64,000 nucleotides of DNA from Adiantum capillus-veneris (GCA_014529385.2 CM043947.1:118709273-118773272); one strand, 5' to 3'. Counted from the stretch's first letter, positions 20,389 through 31,774 are shown. A program made the numbers and translations. The notes: generated by a model from the sequence alone, not told the origin.

Positions 20389-21711
20389 CAAGGCATTGAC
20401 TTTGATGAAGTCTTCTCTCCGGTGGTCAAGATGACTGCATTGAGATGCTTTCTTGCATTGGTTTCCATATTAGATTTGGTGTTGCACCAAATGGATGTCA
20501 AGACAGCGTTCTTGCATGGTGATTTAGATGTGGAAATTTACATGCAGCAGCCAGAAGGGTTTGTTGAGAAAGGCAAGGAAGATTGGGTATGCCAGTTGTT
20601 AAAGAGTCTTTATGGATTAAAACAATCACCGAGGGCATGGTACCATAAATTCCACAAGTTTATGCTTTCTCAAGGCTACAAACGTAGTGAGTTCGATCAC
20701 TGTCTATATACAAAGAAGGCTAAGGATGGTAGTTGGCTGATCCTTATTTTGTATGTGGATGACATGTTGATTGCTGGCAAGCACTTGGAAGAAATTTCAG
20801 CTTTGAAGTCAAAGATGGCAAAATCGTTTGACATGAAAGACATGGGTGAGGCAAGTCATATACTTGGTATGCGCATTGAGAGAGACAGATCAAAGAAGTT
20901 GATTTGGTTATCTCAAATAGAGTATATTGACAAGGTTTTGCAACGTTTCAATATGGAGAAGGGAAAGGCATTGAGTGTTCCATTGCCACCATATGTGAAA
21001 CTTAGCAAACAAGATTGTCCTGTGTCTGAGGAAGAAAAAGCTGAAATGGATAAGATTCCATATGCGTCTGCAGTGGGTAGTTTGATGTATGCAATGATTG
21101 CTACTCGCCCAGACATTGCATTTGCAGTGAGAGTAGTAAGTCGATACATGTCAAACCCAGGCAAGAAACATTGGGAGGCAGTGAAAGGAATATTGAGATT
21201 CCTGAAAGCTACAAAGAGTATGCGTATATGCTATGGGACTCAGGAGCTAAGTGTAAAGGGTTTTACAGACTCAGATTATGCAAGTGACTTAGACAATCGA
21301 AGGTCTACGTCAGGGTATGTCTTTACATTGGCTGGTGGAGCAGTATCATGGCGTTCTAGATTACAAGATTGTGTTACTCAGTCTACTACAGAGGCTGAAT
21401 ATGTTGCAGCATCAGAGGCATGCAAAGAATCAATTTGGCTTAATCGACTAGTAACAGATTTGGGAATCAAAGAAGAGATGCCTGTGTTATATTGTGATAG
21501 TCAAAGTGCTATACAATTGGCTCGCAATCCAGTTTATCACTCAAAGACAAAGCATGTGGATGTGAAGTATCATTTCATCAGGGAAATGCTCGAGGATAAG
21601 CAACTTCAGCTTGTCAAAGTTCACACCACAGAAAATCCTGCTGATCTACTTACAAAAGGACTTCCCTCAGAGAGCTTTGCGCATTTTCGCAAGCAGTTAG
21701 GTGTAGGGTAG
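20389..21711 (+). pseudogene. Ty1/copia RT-RNase H, 5'-truncated, frame intact
   Basis: About 440 codons without a stop. RT: GIDFDEVFSPVVK, then QMDVKTAFLHGDL with the first catalytic Asp, SLYGLKQSPRAWY, and LYVDDMLI with the catalytic Asp pair. RNase H: FTDSDYASD, STSGYVF, TTEAEYVA, YCDSQSA and ENPADLLTKGLP carry the expected acidic residues. The end GVG-stop is followed about 80 bp later by a polypurine tract and the 3' LTR. Gag, protease, integrase and the first RT strands are missing because the frame is cut at 20386 by an LTR on the opposite strand. An open frame with all catalytic residues in a gene fragment points to recent truncation. Confidence 0.92.
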
Positions 21712-21786
21712 TACATCACTTCTCTACATCTCTTGTATATTAGCTTGTATAGTAGCTTCTCTCACACTTAAAGTACCACATTGGAC

Positions 21787-21800
21787 TTTAAGTGGGAGGT
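21787..21800 (+). other. Polypurine tract of the copia element
   Basis: TTTAAGTGGGAGGT lies directly before the LTR start TGTTGGGG; it would prime plus-strand DNA synthesis. Confidence 0.75.
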
Positions 21801-21995
21801 TGTTGGGGTATAAAGCCCAATGTGGTCGCCCAGGTAAGTGGGCGGGCCGCCAGGTATGTACACATATTCTTTTGTAAAAACCTAATAAGAACTCACTATG
21901 CTCTACACATTACAGTAGAGCGAGTTCACCATATCGTCATGCTCTTCTTCTCGCACTCTCTCTCGCATCGCACTTCCGCTCGTACTCCTTCAACA
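21801..21995 (+). mobile_element. 3' LTR of the copia element (about 195 bp)
   Basis: Starts TGTTGGGGTATAAAGCCC and ends ...CTCCTTCAACA, giving TGTTG/CAACA inverted ends. The 5' LTR was not found in the window. Confidence 0.7.
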
Positions 21996-22560
21996 TGCTA
22001 CCACCAAGAACTTTGGCGAGGCTCAAAAGACACCAAATGGCACATTTCCCAGTGCGATCAAATGAGCTCAGACCCGGCCCCTGAAAAATCTTCAACTGAC
22101 CATATCTTGCTATCCAGAGCTGCGATTCGCAATCCGAGAAGACAGGCATGCTCCACAACTCAAGCACTACACACATATGTACTGACATCAGTCCAAGATA
22201 CCTGTTCCCAGCTGCCCTATCCGTCGGGGATTTGCTACACACTATATCTTTAAACTGCAATATCTAGAGCACCGGGGCTCCGTTTGACGAGCCGTCTGGA
22301 CCGGCTTCTAGAGCACCCTGAATTCTACATTCTAGGACATCGAGTTGGTACCTTGCACATCTTGACTTGCCATCTCATCTGGACTATCCTGCTGCACTTT
22401 TGGCCTAGAAAACAGCTTCAAGCATACTTTCTTGCTGCCCCTTGGCTGCCTAGGGCCTTGGTACCTGCTCTAGCCTTCTGCACTGCACTCGACTGCACCC
22501 TTTGCCCGGCATAGACCACCTGCTAGCTTCGACCAACTTTAGCTGCACCAACGTCCATCT
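21996..22560. other. Non-coding; probable outer part of the CACTA element
   Basis: No gene seen. CACTACACAC occurs at about 22166 and could be a CACTA-type terminus, but without the other end this is not supported. Confidence 0.3.
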
Positions 22561-22599
22561 ATTAGCGGCCAGACGAAGATGACTTTGTACCTAAATACG

Positions 22600-23190
22600 C
22601 AAACAGACGTCGGTTAGGTTAGGTTATAGGTTAGGTTTAGGTTATAGGTTTGGTTAGGTTTAGGTATAGGTTAGGTTGGATTATAGGTTAGGTTAGAGCT
22701 AGCAACAAATAGTAGAAAAAACACAAACAGACTTCGAAGATGACTCGTGTACTTCCAAAAACACACACAGACTTTGGTTAGGTTAGCCTTTAGGTTAGGT
22801 TTAGGTTATAGGTTATGCTAGGTTAGGTTAGGTTTAGGTTATAGGTTAGGTGAGATTATAGGTTAGGTTAGAGCTAGCAGCAAATGAATAGTAGAGAAAA
22901 TGCAAACAAACTTCGAAGATGACTCGTGTACTTCTAAAAATGTAAACGGACTTTGATTAGGTTAGGTTATAGGTTATGATTAGGTTATAGGTTAGGTTAT
23001 GTTAGGTTATAGATTAGGTTAGATTATAAAGCGGCAAATAGTAGAAAAAATACAAACGGACTTCAAGAATGACTCGTGTACTCAAACGGACTTCTGTTAG
23101 GTTTTGTTATAGGTGAAGTTATAGGTTAAGTTTAATTTGGTTATAGGTTAGCTTATAGCTTAGGTTATCGGTTAGGTTAGACGTACACAA
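22600..23190. repeat. Degenerate TTAGGT/TATAGGT array in about four blocks
   Basis: Four blocks of GTTAGGTTAGGTTATAGGTT-like sequence (about 22610-22695, 22775-22870, 22955-23030, 23090-23190). They are separated by a repeated spacer containing AGAGCTAGCAACAAATAGT, AGAAAAAACACAAACAGACT and GAAGATGACTCGTGTACTTC. TTAGG is arthropod-telomere-like and differs from the plant TTTAGGG; the irregular spacing argues against a telomere. The array sits just upstream of a CACTA transposase, where subterminal repeats for transposase binding are expected. Confidence 0.8.
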
Positions 23191-23191
23191 A

Positions 23192-23690
23192 CTCCAAAAA
23201 CACTAATATATAGTCATTGACCCTGTGGTCCTAATCTCCATGCACCTCTAGAGCGAGGTGTGCGGGGATTGGACATGGCTAGAGAATGTGAGATTGTTAG
23301 AGCTCGAGCTAGCAACAAATAGTTGAAAAACGCAATCGAACTTCAAAAGTACACACGGAGTTCAAGAACCTTAATATATAGTCATTGACCAATAAAGACG
23401 AGATTATTACCTTGTGGTCCTAATCTCCATGCACCTCTAGACCAAGGTGTGCGGGGATCGGGCCTGGCTAGAGAATGTGAGGTTGTTAGAGCTAGCAGCA
23501 AATAGTTGAAAAAACGCAATTGGACTTCCAAAGTGCACACAGACTTCAAGAACCTTAATATATAGTCATTGACCAATAAAGACGAGATTATTACCTTGTG
23601 TTTCTAATCTTTCTGCACCTCTAGATCGAGGTGTGCGGGGATCGGGCCTGGCTAGAGAATGTGAATTTGTCATGTATTGTCATGTACTTA
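23192..23690. repeat. Three tandem copies of a 184-bp unit
   Basis: Units start near 23192, 23361 and 23545 (CTTAATATATAGTCATTGAC, then CTAATCTCCATGCACCTCTAG, GTGTGCGGGGAT, GGCTAGAGAATGTGA). Copies 2 and 3 are 184 bp apart; copy 1 lacks about 20 bp around CAATAAAGACGAGATTATTA. They continue the subterminal repeats of the CACTA element. Confidence 0.85.
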
Positions 23691-23753
23691 GTAGTGTGTA
23701 TTTATAACAACTAGAGTGTTTTAATTATTTATTGTATCATTGATAGATAAAGT

Positions 23754-24290
23754 ATGGACGATAGGATGGCGTGTCCTTGTCCGCATTGCAAGCATCAGAT
23801 CTTTCAAAAAATGAAAAATTTGTGACCAACACATACACAATCACAATCTCTTTCCAATAGAGCAACTACAAGACCTGTGTTATCAATCTCATGGTCTAGA
23901 AACTGAAGGTCAAACTCCACAAGTAGATATTGCTCCAACTTCATCCTAGAGAAGAATATTTTCAAACGAACAGCCATCAATTGAGTCCTCCCAACCAATA
24001 CCTCATGTGGCATTTAAAGAAGTAGAGATGGAGCAGATGTTGGATACGTTCTTTGACATGGATCCCATCATTGAAAACATAGAAGACGACAACATATACT
24101 GGGGACCAACCTCAGTCATTCCGTCCATATCGATGGCATGATAGCGATAATAAAGAGGTCAAAATGATGGAAAGTCTTACACGCATGCCGCTTTACGGTG
24201 GTGCAAAAATCTCAGTTCTTCGTACCGCGTTGGCAATACTTAATTTGCAGTCTGTCTACGGTTGGTATGACGCCTCACAAAGCTTTTTAG
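23754..24290 (+). pseudogene. CACTA (EnSpm) TNP2 transposase, 5' exon remnant
   Basis: Starts at ATG 23754 with MDDRMACPCPHCKHQIF, the Cys-rich start typical of TNP2. After several frame changes come VEMEQMLDTFFDMDPIIEN and TRMPLYGGAKISVLRTALAI with LNLQSVYGWYDASQSFL, matching the conserved 'P-L-Y-x-G-x-x-x-S-x-L ... L-N-L-x-x-x-x-G-W-S-x-x-S-F' block. It stops at AG/GTAAATAC (24290), a plausible splice donor. The C-terminal TNP2 half lies 13.5 kb away at 37798-39440 on the same strand, with other elements between. Confidence 0.75.
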
Positions 24291-24503
24291 GTAAATACAT
24301 TGTATCCTAAGCATGATAAAATGCAAATTACAGTTCAATAATGTGATCAAGGGCCTGACTTGTTCATGTAACGACAGGTTGCTCAATGAGCAAATTTGAC
24401 AGAAGAGAATCACATGGCCCCTACCTGTCTAACCGTTAAAAAGTGTTGAGTGAAGAAAGGAGTGAGGGAAGCTATAGACGCGCACACACACACACATCCG
24501 TAG

Positions 24504-24591
<88 letters not shown>
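24291..24591. other. Possible CACTA intron with (CA)n, left flank of the Tat-like element
   Basis: No coding match. It holds a (CA)n microsatellite of about 83 bp (24506-24588), immediately followed by the LTR of the Tat-like element. Confidence 0.5.
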
Positions 24592-24592
<1 letters not shown>

Positions 24593-24716
24593 GATAGCCG
24601 CGACTTTGGAAAATCAAAGAAAAAAAAACTTATTTTCCCCCCTCCCCCCACCCTCATTACCCCCCCCCGTAGCTTATCCCCCCCCCCCCCGCCCAACGGG
24701 CATTGGATAAAATAAA

Positions 24717-24765
<49 letters not shown>

Positions 24766-24904
24766 CCCTACATACCCCTCTCTAAAATCCTCTCTCCCTC
24801 TCTCCCAATTTACCCCCACTCTCATTACCCTCCCTGGCTAGGCACAAACCTTGAGCACTCACCCCTACCCCTCTCTCGTGCTCCCTCTTTGTGACCCGCA
24901 TGGA

Positions 24905-24939
<35 letters not shown>

Positions 24940-25443
24940 ACTCTCTTGTATTCTTACACTCCCCCTTACATCCCCCCCCCCCCTCTCATTACCCCCCCCC
25001 CCCCCCCTTGGCCCGCTAACATTCTTTCCCCAACCCCTCCCCCCTCTTCCCCACCCGCTCGCCTCACCATCCCCTCGACCCCATTCCCTCCCCCTTGGCC
25101 CGCTAATATATTCCCTCAGTCCCACCCATTGACTTGCTCCCCTCCTCTCGTCCTTAAGCTCCCATGCAAGACAGTAGATGTTATTCCCTCTCTCTCTCTC
25201 TCTCACCCACACATCTCCCCTACCCCACTCCATTGCCAACCACCCCCCCCCCCCCCCCCCCCCTTCCTTCACTCTTTTGTCTGGCGGCCCACAAGGTGCG
25301 AACCTATCCCTCCCTCTCCCTCTCACACTCTCTCCTTCTCTCAGCCCGAAGGCGCGGACCACTCTCTCTCTCTCCCTCTCGAGCGCTCAGGCCGCGCAGA
25401 CTAATCTCTCTCTCTCTTCTTCTCACGGACAGCAGGAGTAGAA

Positions 25444-25499
<56 letters not shown>

Positions 25500-26730
25500 C
25501 ACACACACACACACACACCATCACTCTTCCCCTTTAGCGTTGTGCACGAGCCCACAACAAAACTCCCTCTCTCTCTCCCACCCGGGCGCTCAGGCCGCAG
25601 CAGACTGTCGTCCGCTCTCTACACACACACCATACCTACACCATACCTACACACACGCACACACACACACACACCGCACACACTCACGCTCTCTCTCTAC
25701 CCCATCTCCCCCCCATCCGCCTCGCGTAGTTTAGCAGGCAGCCGGCCGTCAACCGTCAACAAAAAAAAATAAAAAAATAAAATAAATAAATAAATATATA
25801 TTGTATATATTAAAGCCCCCTTCCCATGCACGTTTACGCGCACACACATACATATACATACACACACATCCGCCCTCATGCACCAATACATATACACATA
25901 CGCATATACGCAGTGCACCACAAATACAAAAAAAAAACAACAAAGGTTACGACTACGACATCGACGAATAAAGAAGAAGGATCCAAAGCACGCGACGCCA
26001 ACAACAAAAAGAGAAAATGCACCGAAGGCATGCCCCGGCCGACTCCGAAAAGAAGTACGCTCAACATCGACGCACCGGCAGCACACCATTCGCAGGCAAC
26101 ACGCAACGATGATGCCATTCAAATAATTTATAGATTATTTTCATCATTATCTTCAGTTTTCACCCGAGCCATTGTAAATTTCCATTTTTGTAAATATCCT
26201 CTCTCTAGGTGATGGTCACAAAGGCCCACCTAGAGATTCCCATCTTTTAATAACCTCCCAAAACAAAGCAAGGGTCAACCACACCGGGCCCACCACTTGC
26301 TTTGTCTCCCTGATTAAGCTTACCCTAACCACACTAGGATTACCATAATCCAAGCAGCCAACACCTATAAATTGGCACTGAGAGGTCACTATTGGGGGGG
26401 GGCAATTCATGAGGAGCCAAGCATTTGGTAGAGTGTAGTGGGAAGGATTGACACCATCACCATCATGGGAAGGGGGGTTTGTGTGTTGGGTTTTCCTTGG
26501 AAATTGCACCATGCGAAGGGAACCACATCCATCTCTCGACTCCAATGGTCGATACACACACGTATACACACTCTTGGTAGTAAGTATTCACAATCGTTGA
26601 GTCGTCTTAGAGAACGCAACAAGTAGGTTGCACCACCTCCTCTCCCTATCTCTCTACCACCACGACATGCCACTTTGTAAATGTTGTAGAAATAGTTCAC
26701 CCTCACACCCCCGAGGGTTTTCATCATTTG

Positions 26731-26772
<42 letters not shown>

Positions 26773-26932
26773 GGTGTAAGTTTGCGGTGTTCATATCATC
26801 GTGGTTTGCGTCCTAGCCGCTCAAAGCTAGGTGGTTCCCCCTGTTCACTTACTGTGGCAGGCTCGAGGCGCACCATTCGGCCCTCGTCGTTTTAGAGGCC
26901 GTCGGGGTTCGCGGTCCACTTTGCGTCCGTCA
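24592..26932 (+). mobile_element. 5' LTR of the Tat-like element
   Basis: The first half is dominated by simple sequence: poly-C tracts (for example 24907-24936), (CT)n (24721-24760, 25449-25497) and (CA)n (25498-25519). A TATA-rich stretch (TATATATTGTATATATTAAA, about 25794-25814) is a candidate promoter. The last 750 bp are ordinary sequence and almost identical to the 3' LTR. Long ORFs on both strands here are translations of simple repeats. Confidence 0.88.
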
Positions 26933-26934
26933 TT

Positions 26935-26952
26935 TGGTGCCCCCACGGAGGA
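26935..26952 (+). other. Candidate primer binding site of the Tat-like element
   Basis: TGGTGCCCCCACGGAGGA lies two bases after the LTR edge; the tRNA is not assigned. Confidence 0.5.
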
Positions 26953-27008
26953 GGGATTTTCTAAGACCCTTTAGTTTACAATGCTGAAAGTGACGCCCAC
27001 TATCAATC

Positions 27009-27968
27009 ATGGACGAATGGCTGAATGAATTTTCTAACTGGAGGACGGAAGAAGAGGAGACAAAGGAGGCACTATACACCTTCATTGAGGTGCTACTGCC
27101 AGGCTGCAGTGTCGTCAGCATTCAAGAGGTAAATTCTCCATCTCGTGTCGCTCGTTCTAACTATAAATCGAAAGCATCAGGTGGGAGGTTGGTGAAGTGC
27201 CATCACTGTTGTCAACCAAGGCACACTGTCAATGAGTGCCAGCAAAAAAGGCAGCGAAAGGGTTGAAGTCATCTACATCGATATTCATCGCGAAGAAATC
27301 ATTCACGTTAAGGAAGGGAAGCAAACGGTGAGACCTCTTTTCCCTAAAGAAACTGCAGTCAAAGATATAACTCCAAAGTGGCCTAAAGGGGCTACTCGAG
27401 CCAAAGGCAAGGAGAAGATAAGCCATTCTGGAAACACATGACCCTGAAGGGAGAAGCATCTGGCCAAGAAAGTGCTTCAAGCTCAGGAAGCCGGGCTGTA
27501 CCCACTTTGTCAAGGAAGAAGTCATCCGAAGCTAAGCGGTGGAAGGTCGCCTACCGATTTGCACGACGCATGCGAGTGCTACCAATCCACTTTGACAATC
27601 CGGAAGAAGAAGTGGTAAGAAGATTCCCATGTCCTAGAGAAGAGTGGTTCGTCTACTGCTCTCGCTGTTTTGGGAAGCGAGTGGAGGACCTTCCTCCTCT
27701 CCCTGCACAACTTATCCTGAAGAAGCTCTCTACCATGGGAGAAACCCAGTGGGCTGGGGACGAGTTGCAACTGAATGGATTAGAATTCATGCAACACGCC
27801 AATTATGGAAATTACCTGCAATTCCTGTTAGCCAAGAGGCTGGGAGTGGTCAGACGTGTCGCCATCACCCCGTACGTGCTGAGCAACGAAGGGAAGGTAG
27901 AGCCCATGAAAGGCGACGACCTCTTGTGGATGTGCCGACTCATCAACACTGGCACGGTAAGAGTATAA
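27009..27968 (+). pseudogene. Upstream ORF (ORF1) of the Tat-like element
   Basis: Two open pieces in one frame (27009-27266, 27438-27968) lie between primer site and gag. The first ends with KCHHCCQPRHTVNEC, which fits a C-x2-C-x4-H-x4-C zinc knuckle. The second has a Ser-rich basic start and a folded-looking part (FPCPREEWFVYCSRCFG, LPAQLILKKLSTMGETQW, YLQFLLAKRLGVVRRVAITP). I recognise no family for the second. Tat/Ogre elements carry an ORF of unknown function in this position. A stop at 27264-27266 and the frame switch make this copy non-functional. Confidence 0.6.
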
Positions 27969-28295
27969 GTAAGTATTCCACCCTCTGTGCATGATGGAAA
28001 ACGGGCCGGCGGCATTCCCGTTTAGATTCATGCAGCATATGCATGTGAATATCTATGTAGATAGGAAAGTCTTCTACCAACAGAAGATCGTATACCTATT
28101 CGGTGTGGCGGTACTAGGAAAAATCCTCAATTCCCCGAACCCTATCATTATTCCCGTATTAGATTACCATCATTCCTTTAATGTCTCTATTTTTATCCTG
28201 TTTTAACTTATCCACCCACCCCTGTAAAAAGCCGCTACTGTTAATGTAAAAAAAATAAAATGAAAAAAGGGTTTGCAATTTCTTGAGTCACCACC

Positions 28296-29278
28296 ATGGC
28301 AAGTGTTTCTTTCCCCACGTTCAGTGGAAAGAAGGGAGAGGATCTCACCACCGACTTTTTGGATGATTTCGACATTGCTTGTGTCGTCTCCAACAAAGAT
28401 GACGACGTTTCACGACTTATAATTTTTCCTCTACTGATGAAAGTAGAGGCCAAGTCCTGGTATAATGCATTGCCCCAGGCTACCAAGAATGCATGGGATG
28501 TGTTAAGGGCTGATTTTGTAAAGAGGTTTGGTGGAGGCACAACCTCGGAGAAGCTATGGCAGCTACTGACAGAATTAAAGCAGGGAGGCCTGCTGGAGTA
28601 TGCCACCTACGAGTCAAAATTTGTGGACTTATGGGAGAGATGGGTTGCCTCACTGGAGGAAGGTGAAGGAGCGCCTAATTTCCTAAAGAAGGACCGTTTC
28701 ATTGCTGGTCTATAGTCGCCGCTTAGAGAGAAGGTGAAGGGAAGGTTTCCTGTAACATATGAGTTGGCAGCCGAAGTAGCCCACCTTAAAGACAAGAAGC
28801 TGCGCATGCAAGCAAGAGTAAACAAGTCAGAGGAAACAAGCTCGGCCTGACCAACCCCAGTGGCTGCAACAGCCAATCATAGAGTCCAACCGCAGGAGGC
28901 ATCAGAAGAATAACAAGACCTGCTGAGTCGCAACTAGAGAGTTTATCTGTGCATCTGGTGCAGCAAGGGCATGCATCTGGCATAAACCCAGAACAAGGAA
29001 GGGGACAACGAAGGCAAAACCCAGAGTACCACTTTTACAACTGCGGGGAAGATGGCCATGGAATGTGCTACTGCCCATACCCGAGGAGGCAGAATTTTAA
29101 TAGAGAGGGGAGACAGAATCAGATCTCTCCACCAAGAGCAAGACCACCACCACCTAGGCAGCCAGGACCAATCCCATTGGTCCAAATCCTTCCACCACCT
29201 GTACAACAGCAACCACCACCCCAACCTCTCATTCTGCCACTACCCCCACCATCTGCTGTGAGGCTAAAGGGAAGGTGA
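28296..29278 (+). pseudogene. Gag of the Tat-like element with defective zinc knuckle
   Basis: ATG at 28296 in a good context (CACCATGGC). Residues 5-95 are Retrotrans_gag: VSFPTFSGKKGEDLTTDFLD, KVEAKSWYNALPQATKNAWD, VLRADFVKRFGG. A TAG at 28713-28715 interrupts the frame, which continues to 28850. A second frame (28949-29278) carries the nucleocapsid part with FYNCGEDGHGMCYC (29033-29074). The first Cys of the C-x2-C-x4-H-x4-C knuckle is Phe, so zinc binding would be impaired. A Pro-rich tail follows. Confidence 0.85.
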
Positions 29279-30060
29279 AGGTAGAAGAATCAGCTCGAGA
29301 GAAGCACAAAGGAAAAGTGAAGGTAGAAGAAGTGGATGCTATGGGAGTGAAACGTGCGAGGCACGAGGAGGCATCTCAAAGAGAAGAGAAGATGAAAGGG
29401 AAGGCCGAGTCTAGCAAGCAAGCAGCTAAACCACGACGGAAGATAGACATCGTGGACTTCTCACTAGGTGAGTATGCAAAACTCTATGACTTAGTTCAGG
29501 ATGTGTTAATGCAGGGCTCGAAGATAACTTGGCCCCAATTACTCCACCTTGCACCCAGAATGAGGAGGCAATGGACAAAAATGGTAAGTACCAGGAAATC
29601 AAGACCAAGGATAGCTGGGGCTATCTCTGGGAGGGATCTCGACGACATCTTGCCAACCATGGACACTCACATCAAGGGGCAACGGATTTCAAACGTCTAC
29701 ATAGATGGTGGCGTGAAAATATGCCTCATGAGTGAAAAGATTATGCACCATCTAGGTCTAGAGGTAAGTAGGCCGGCACCCTGCCGAGAGCCAAGATGGC
29801 AAACAATGTAAGAGTGAAATGCGTAGGCATTGTAAATGCGGTCAAAGTAAAAGCATTCAATACAGAAGTGGAGGTAGACATCTTCGTCATGCCACACAAA
29901 GGGGAGGGCTACCCCGTCATTGTTGGGAGGCCTTGGCTTATGGCTATGGAAGCTAAACAAGACTGGAGCACCGGGATGATCCAGATGAAGGATGCTAAAG
30001 GGAAGTCCATATTCTATGACATGAGGACTGGAAAGCAGCGCAACATGATCTTGGAGGCTT
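29275..30060 (+). pseudogene. Retropepsin of the Tat-like element
   Basis: A basic linker leads to ISNVYIDGGVKICLMSEKIM with D-G-G at 29704-29712 where the family has D-S/T-G. After a frameshift near 29800 the second half follows (VDIFVMPHKGEGYPVIVGRP, WLMAMEAKQDWSTGMIQM), matching the 'I-L-G-R-P-W' end of plant retropepsins. This enzyme would cut Gag-Pol. The altered triad and split frame indicate an inactive copy. Confidence 0.8.
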
Positions 30061-30237
30061 CAGAAGACGAGTCCACCAACGACTACTCGTCTACCTCAGG
30101 AGAAGAGACGACCACCACCGACGGAAGTGACAGTAGCATCGAAGTAATGGGAGTCATTCTTAAAGACCCAAACAGATTAACACAATCTGAAACAACCTCG
30201 ACAAACCAAGAGGGATCATCAGGGATGCAGTCCTTGG

Positions 30238-30611
30238 AGGATGCAGGTAAGCTACAAAAAACAGTGCTCTCAAACGAGTTAACCAATGAAGAAAGAAAGG
30301 AGTACATCTCCATGCTAGGTAACTTCACTACTTTGTTCATTGATGGCTATGATAAGATCACAGGAATTACAGTAGTAGAACACCACATAAAGCTCAAGAA
30401 AGGCAGTAAACCGGTAGTACAAACAGGATGCAGGTAAGCTACAAAAAACAGTGCTCTCAAACGAGTTAACCAATGAAGAAAGAAAGGAGTACATCTCCAT
30501 GCTAGGTAACTTCACTACTTTGTTCATTGATGGCTATGATAAGATCACAGGAATTACAGTAGTAGAACACCACATAAAGCTCAAGAAAGGCAGTAAACCG
30601 GTAGTACAAAA
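30238..30611 (+). repeat. 187-bp tandem duplication inside pol
   Basis: 30238-30424 and 30425-30611 appear identical base for base where compared. 187 is not a multiple of three, so the second copy puts the RT out of frame with the protease (stop at 30435-30437). The unit encodes LSNELTNEERKEYISMLGNF to KLKKGSKPVVQ, just before RT. Identity means the event is very recent or an assembly artefact. Confidence 0.9.
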
Positions 30612-31774
30612 GCTCAGAAGACTTGGAGTAATCCAACAAGAGGCATTGCTTAAAGAAGTGAGAAGTTTGCTACAAGCACGTTTCATCTATCTTGTCGAAA
30701 TCTCAGAATGGGTCTTCCCAGTAGTAGTCACACCAAAAAAAAATGGTCACGAGCGATACACAGTATGATGGCTACTCAGGATACTTCCAGATTAGCATTG
30801 CGGAGGAGGATCAGAAGAAGACAACCTTCATCAGACCTTGGGGATGTTTTGCCTACAGAGTGATGCCGTTTGGCCTCACTAACGCCGCGGCCACGTTTCA
30901 ATGCTATGTGACTTTTGTTTTCCAACCCTACTTTGGAACATCAATACGGGTTTTCATACATGATTTTTGCATTTATAGCTCACTAGCCCTTCATTTAAGA
31001 AAAGTCTATGATGGCTTAACCAGGCTGCAAACCTTGGGTGGCCAACTCAACGTGGACAAGTGTCACATTGGTGGGAGCAAAGTCACTCTCCTTGGTCATG
31101 TAATTTCAGCAAAAGGAATCGAGGCTGACCCGAGCAAGATTCAGGCTCTGGTATCTTTATCGTCACCCACCACCGCCAAGCAGGGTGTTTCTTTCCTTCA
31201 AAAGGTAAGATACTTAAGCAGGTTCATTCACCTGCTATCTCAAGTGTTCCTTCCCCTACAGAAACTCACCCAGAGGGATGTCTTCTCATGGAGTGAAGAG
31301 AACGAGCAGCAATTTACTCAGGTGAAGCAAATCCTAGCTAAGCTTCCCACTATTTCACCTCCTAAGTGGGACAAGCCATTTTATGTGAACCCTAGTGTGG
31401 GAAGTGATACACTCGGAGCGGTGCTAATGCAAAAGGACCCCAAAAATTCTTTCATGCACCCTATTTACTTCTCTAGTCGGATCATGACACCATCAGAAAA
31501 AGGATTTACCAAAGTAGAACACATGGTTATGGCACTAATGTTTGCTACCACAAAGTTCCACTCCTATCTCCTGCCTAGACCATTTGTAATCCTGACAATG
31601 GAGGAGGTCTTCCCATATGTAATGCGACACATGGATGTCTCATCTAGGATCTCAAAGTGGTTAATTAGACTACAAGAGTTTGACTACACCATGCAAGTAG
31701 AAAACTCCACCAGGGCTAGTTTAGCGGGAATTCTCACTCATCGCCATTATGAGAAGAAGCTGAAGGTCAGCTGA
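30451..31774 (+). pseudogene. RT and first RNase H of the Tat-like element, internally deleted
   Basis: RT begins with LLQARFIYLVEISEWVFPVV and VTPKKNG, then breaks at about 30750 and resumes with GYSGYFQISIAEEDQKKTTF. The stretch between, which should hold the 'R-V-C-V-D-Y' and first catalytic Asp motifs, is missing. WGCFAYRVMPFGLTNAAATF is present, but the Y/F-x-D-D box reads F-I-H-D (about 30953-30964). The thumb (LLGHVISAKGIEADPSKIQA) and gypsy-type RNase H (KWDKPFYVNPSVGSDTLGAV, KVEHMVMALMFA) follow. RT activity is lost on two counts. Confidence 0.88.

Noticed and set aside
22163-22175. CACTACACAC as the CACTA left terminus
   Set aside because: One short match with no verified partner terminus or 3-bp target duplication.
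22600-23190. Interstitial telomere
   Set aside because: The motif is irregular, is not the plant TTTAGGG, and is tied to a repeated spacer beside a CACTA transposase.
24865-25772. Long overlapping ORFs on both strands rich in Pro, Ser-Leu, Thr-His or Gly
   Set aside because: They are translations of poly-C, CT and CA tracts within the Tat-like LTR and recur in the 3' LTR; composition alone explains the lack of stops.
25697-26212. Overlapping ORFs of 141 and 128 codons at the end of the simple-repeat part of the LTR
   Set aside because: They lie in an LTR, on opposite strands of the same sequence, with low-complexity composition and no recognised family.
30239-30260. Splice donor (GCAG/GTAAGC) between protease and RT, as in the Ogre intron
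   Set aside because: The reading frame runs straight through it and no matching acceptor is evident before RT; the 187-bp duplication explains the break.
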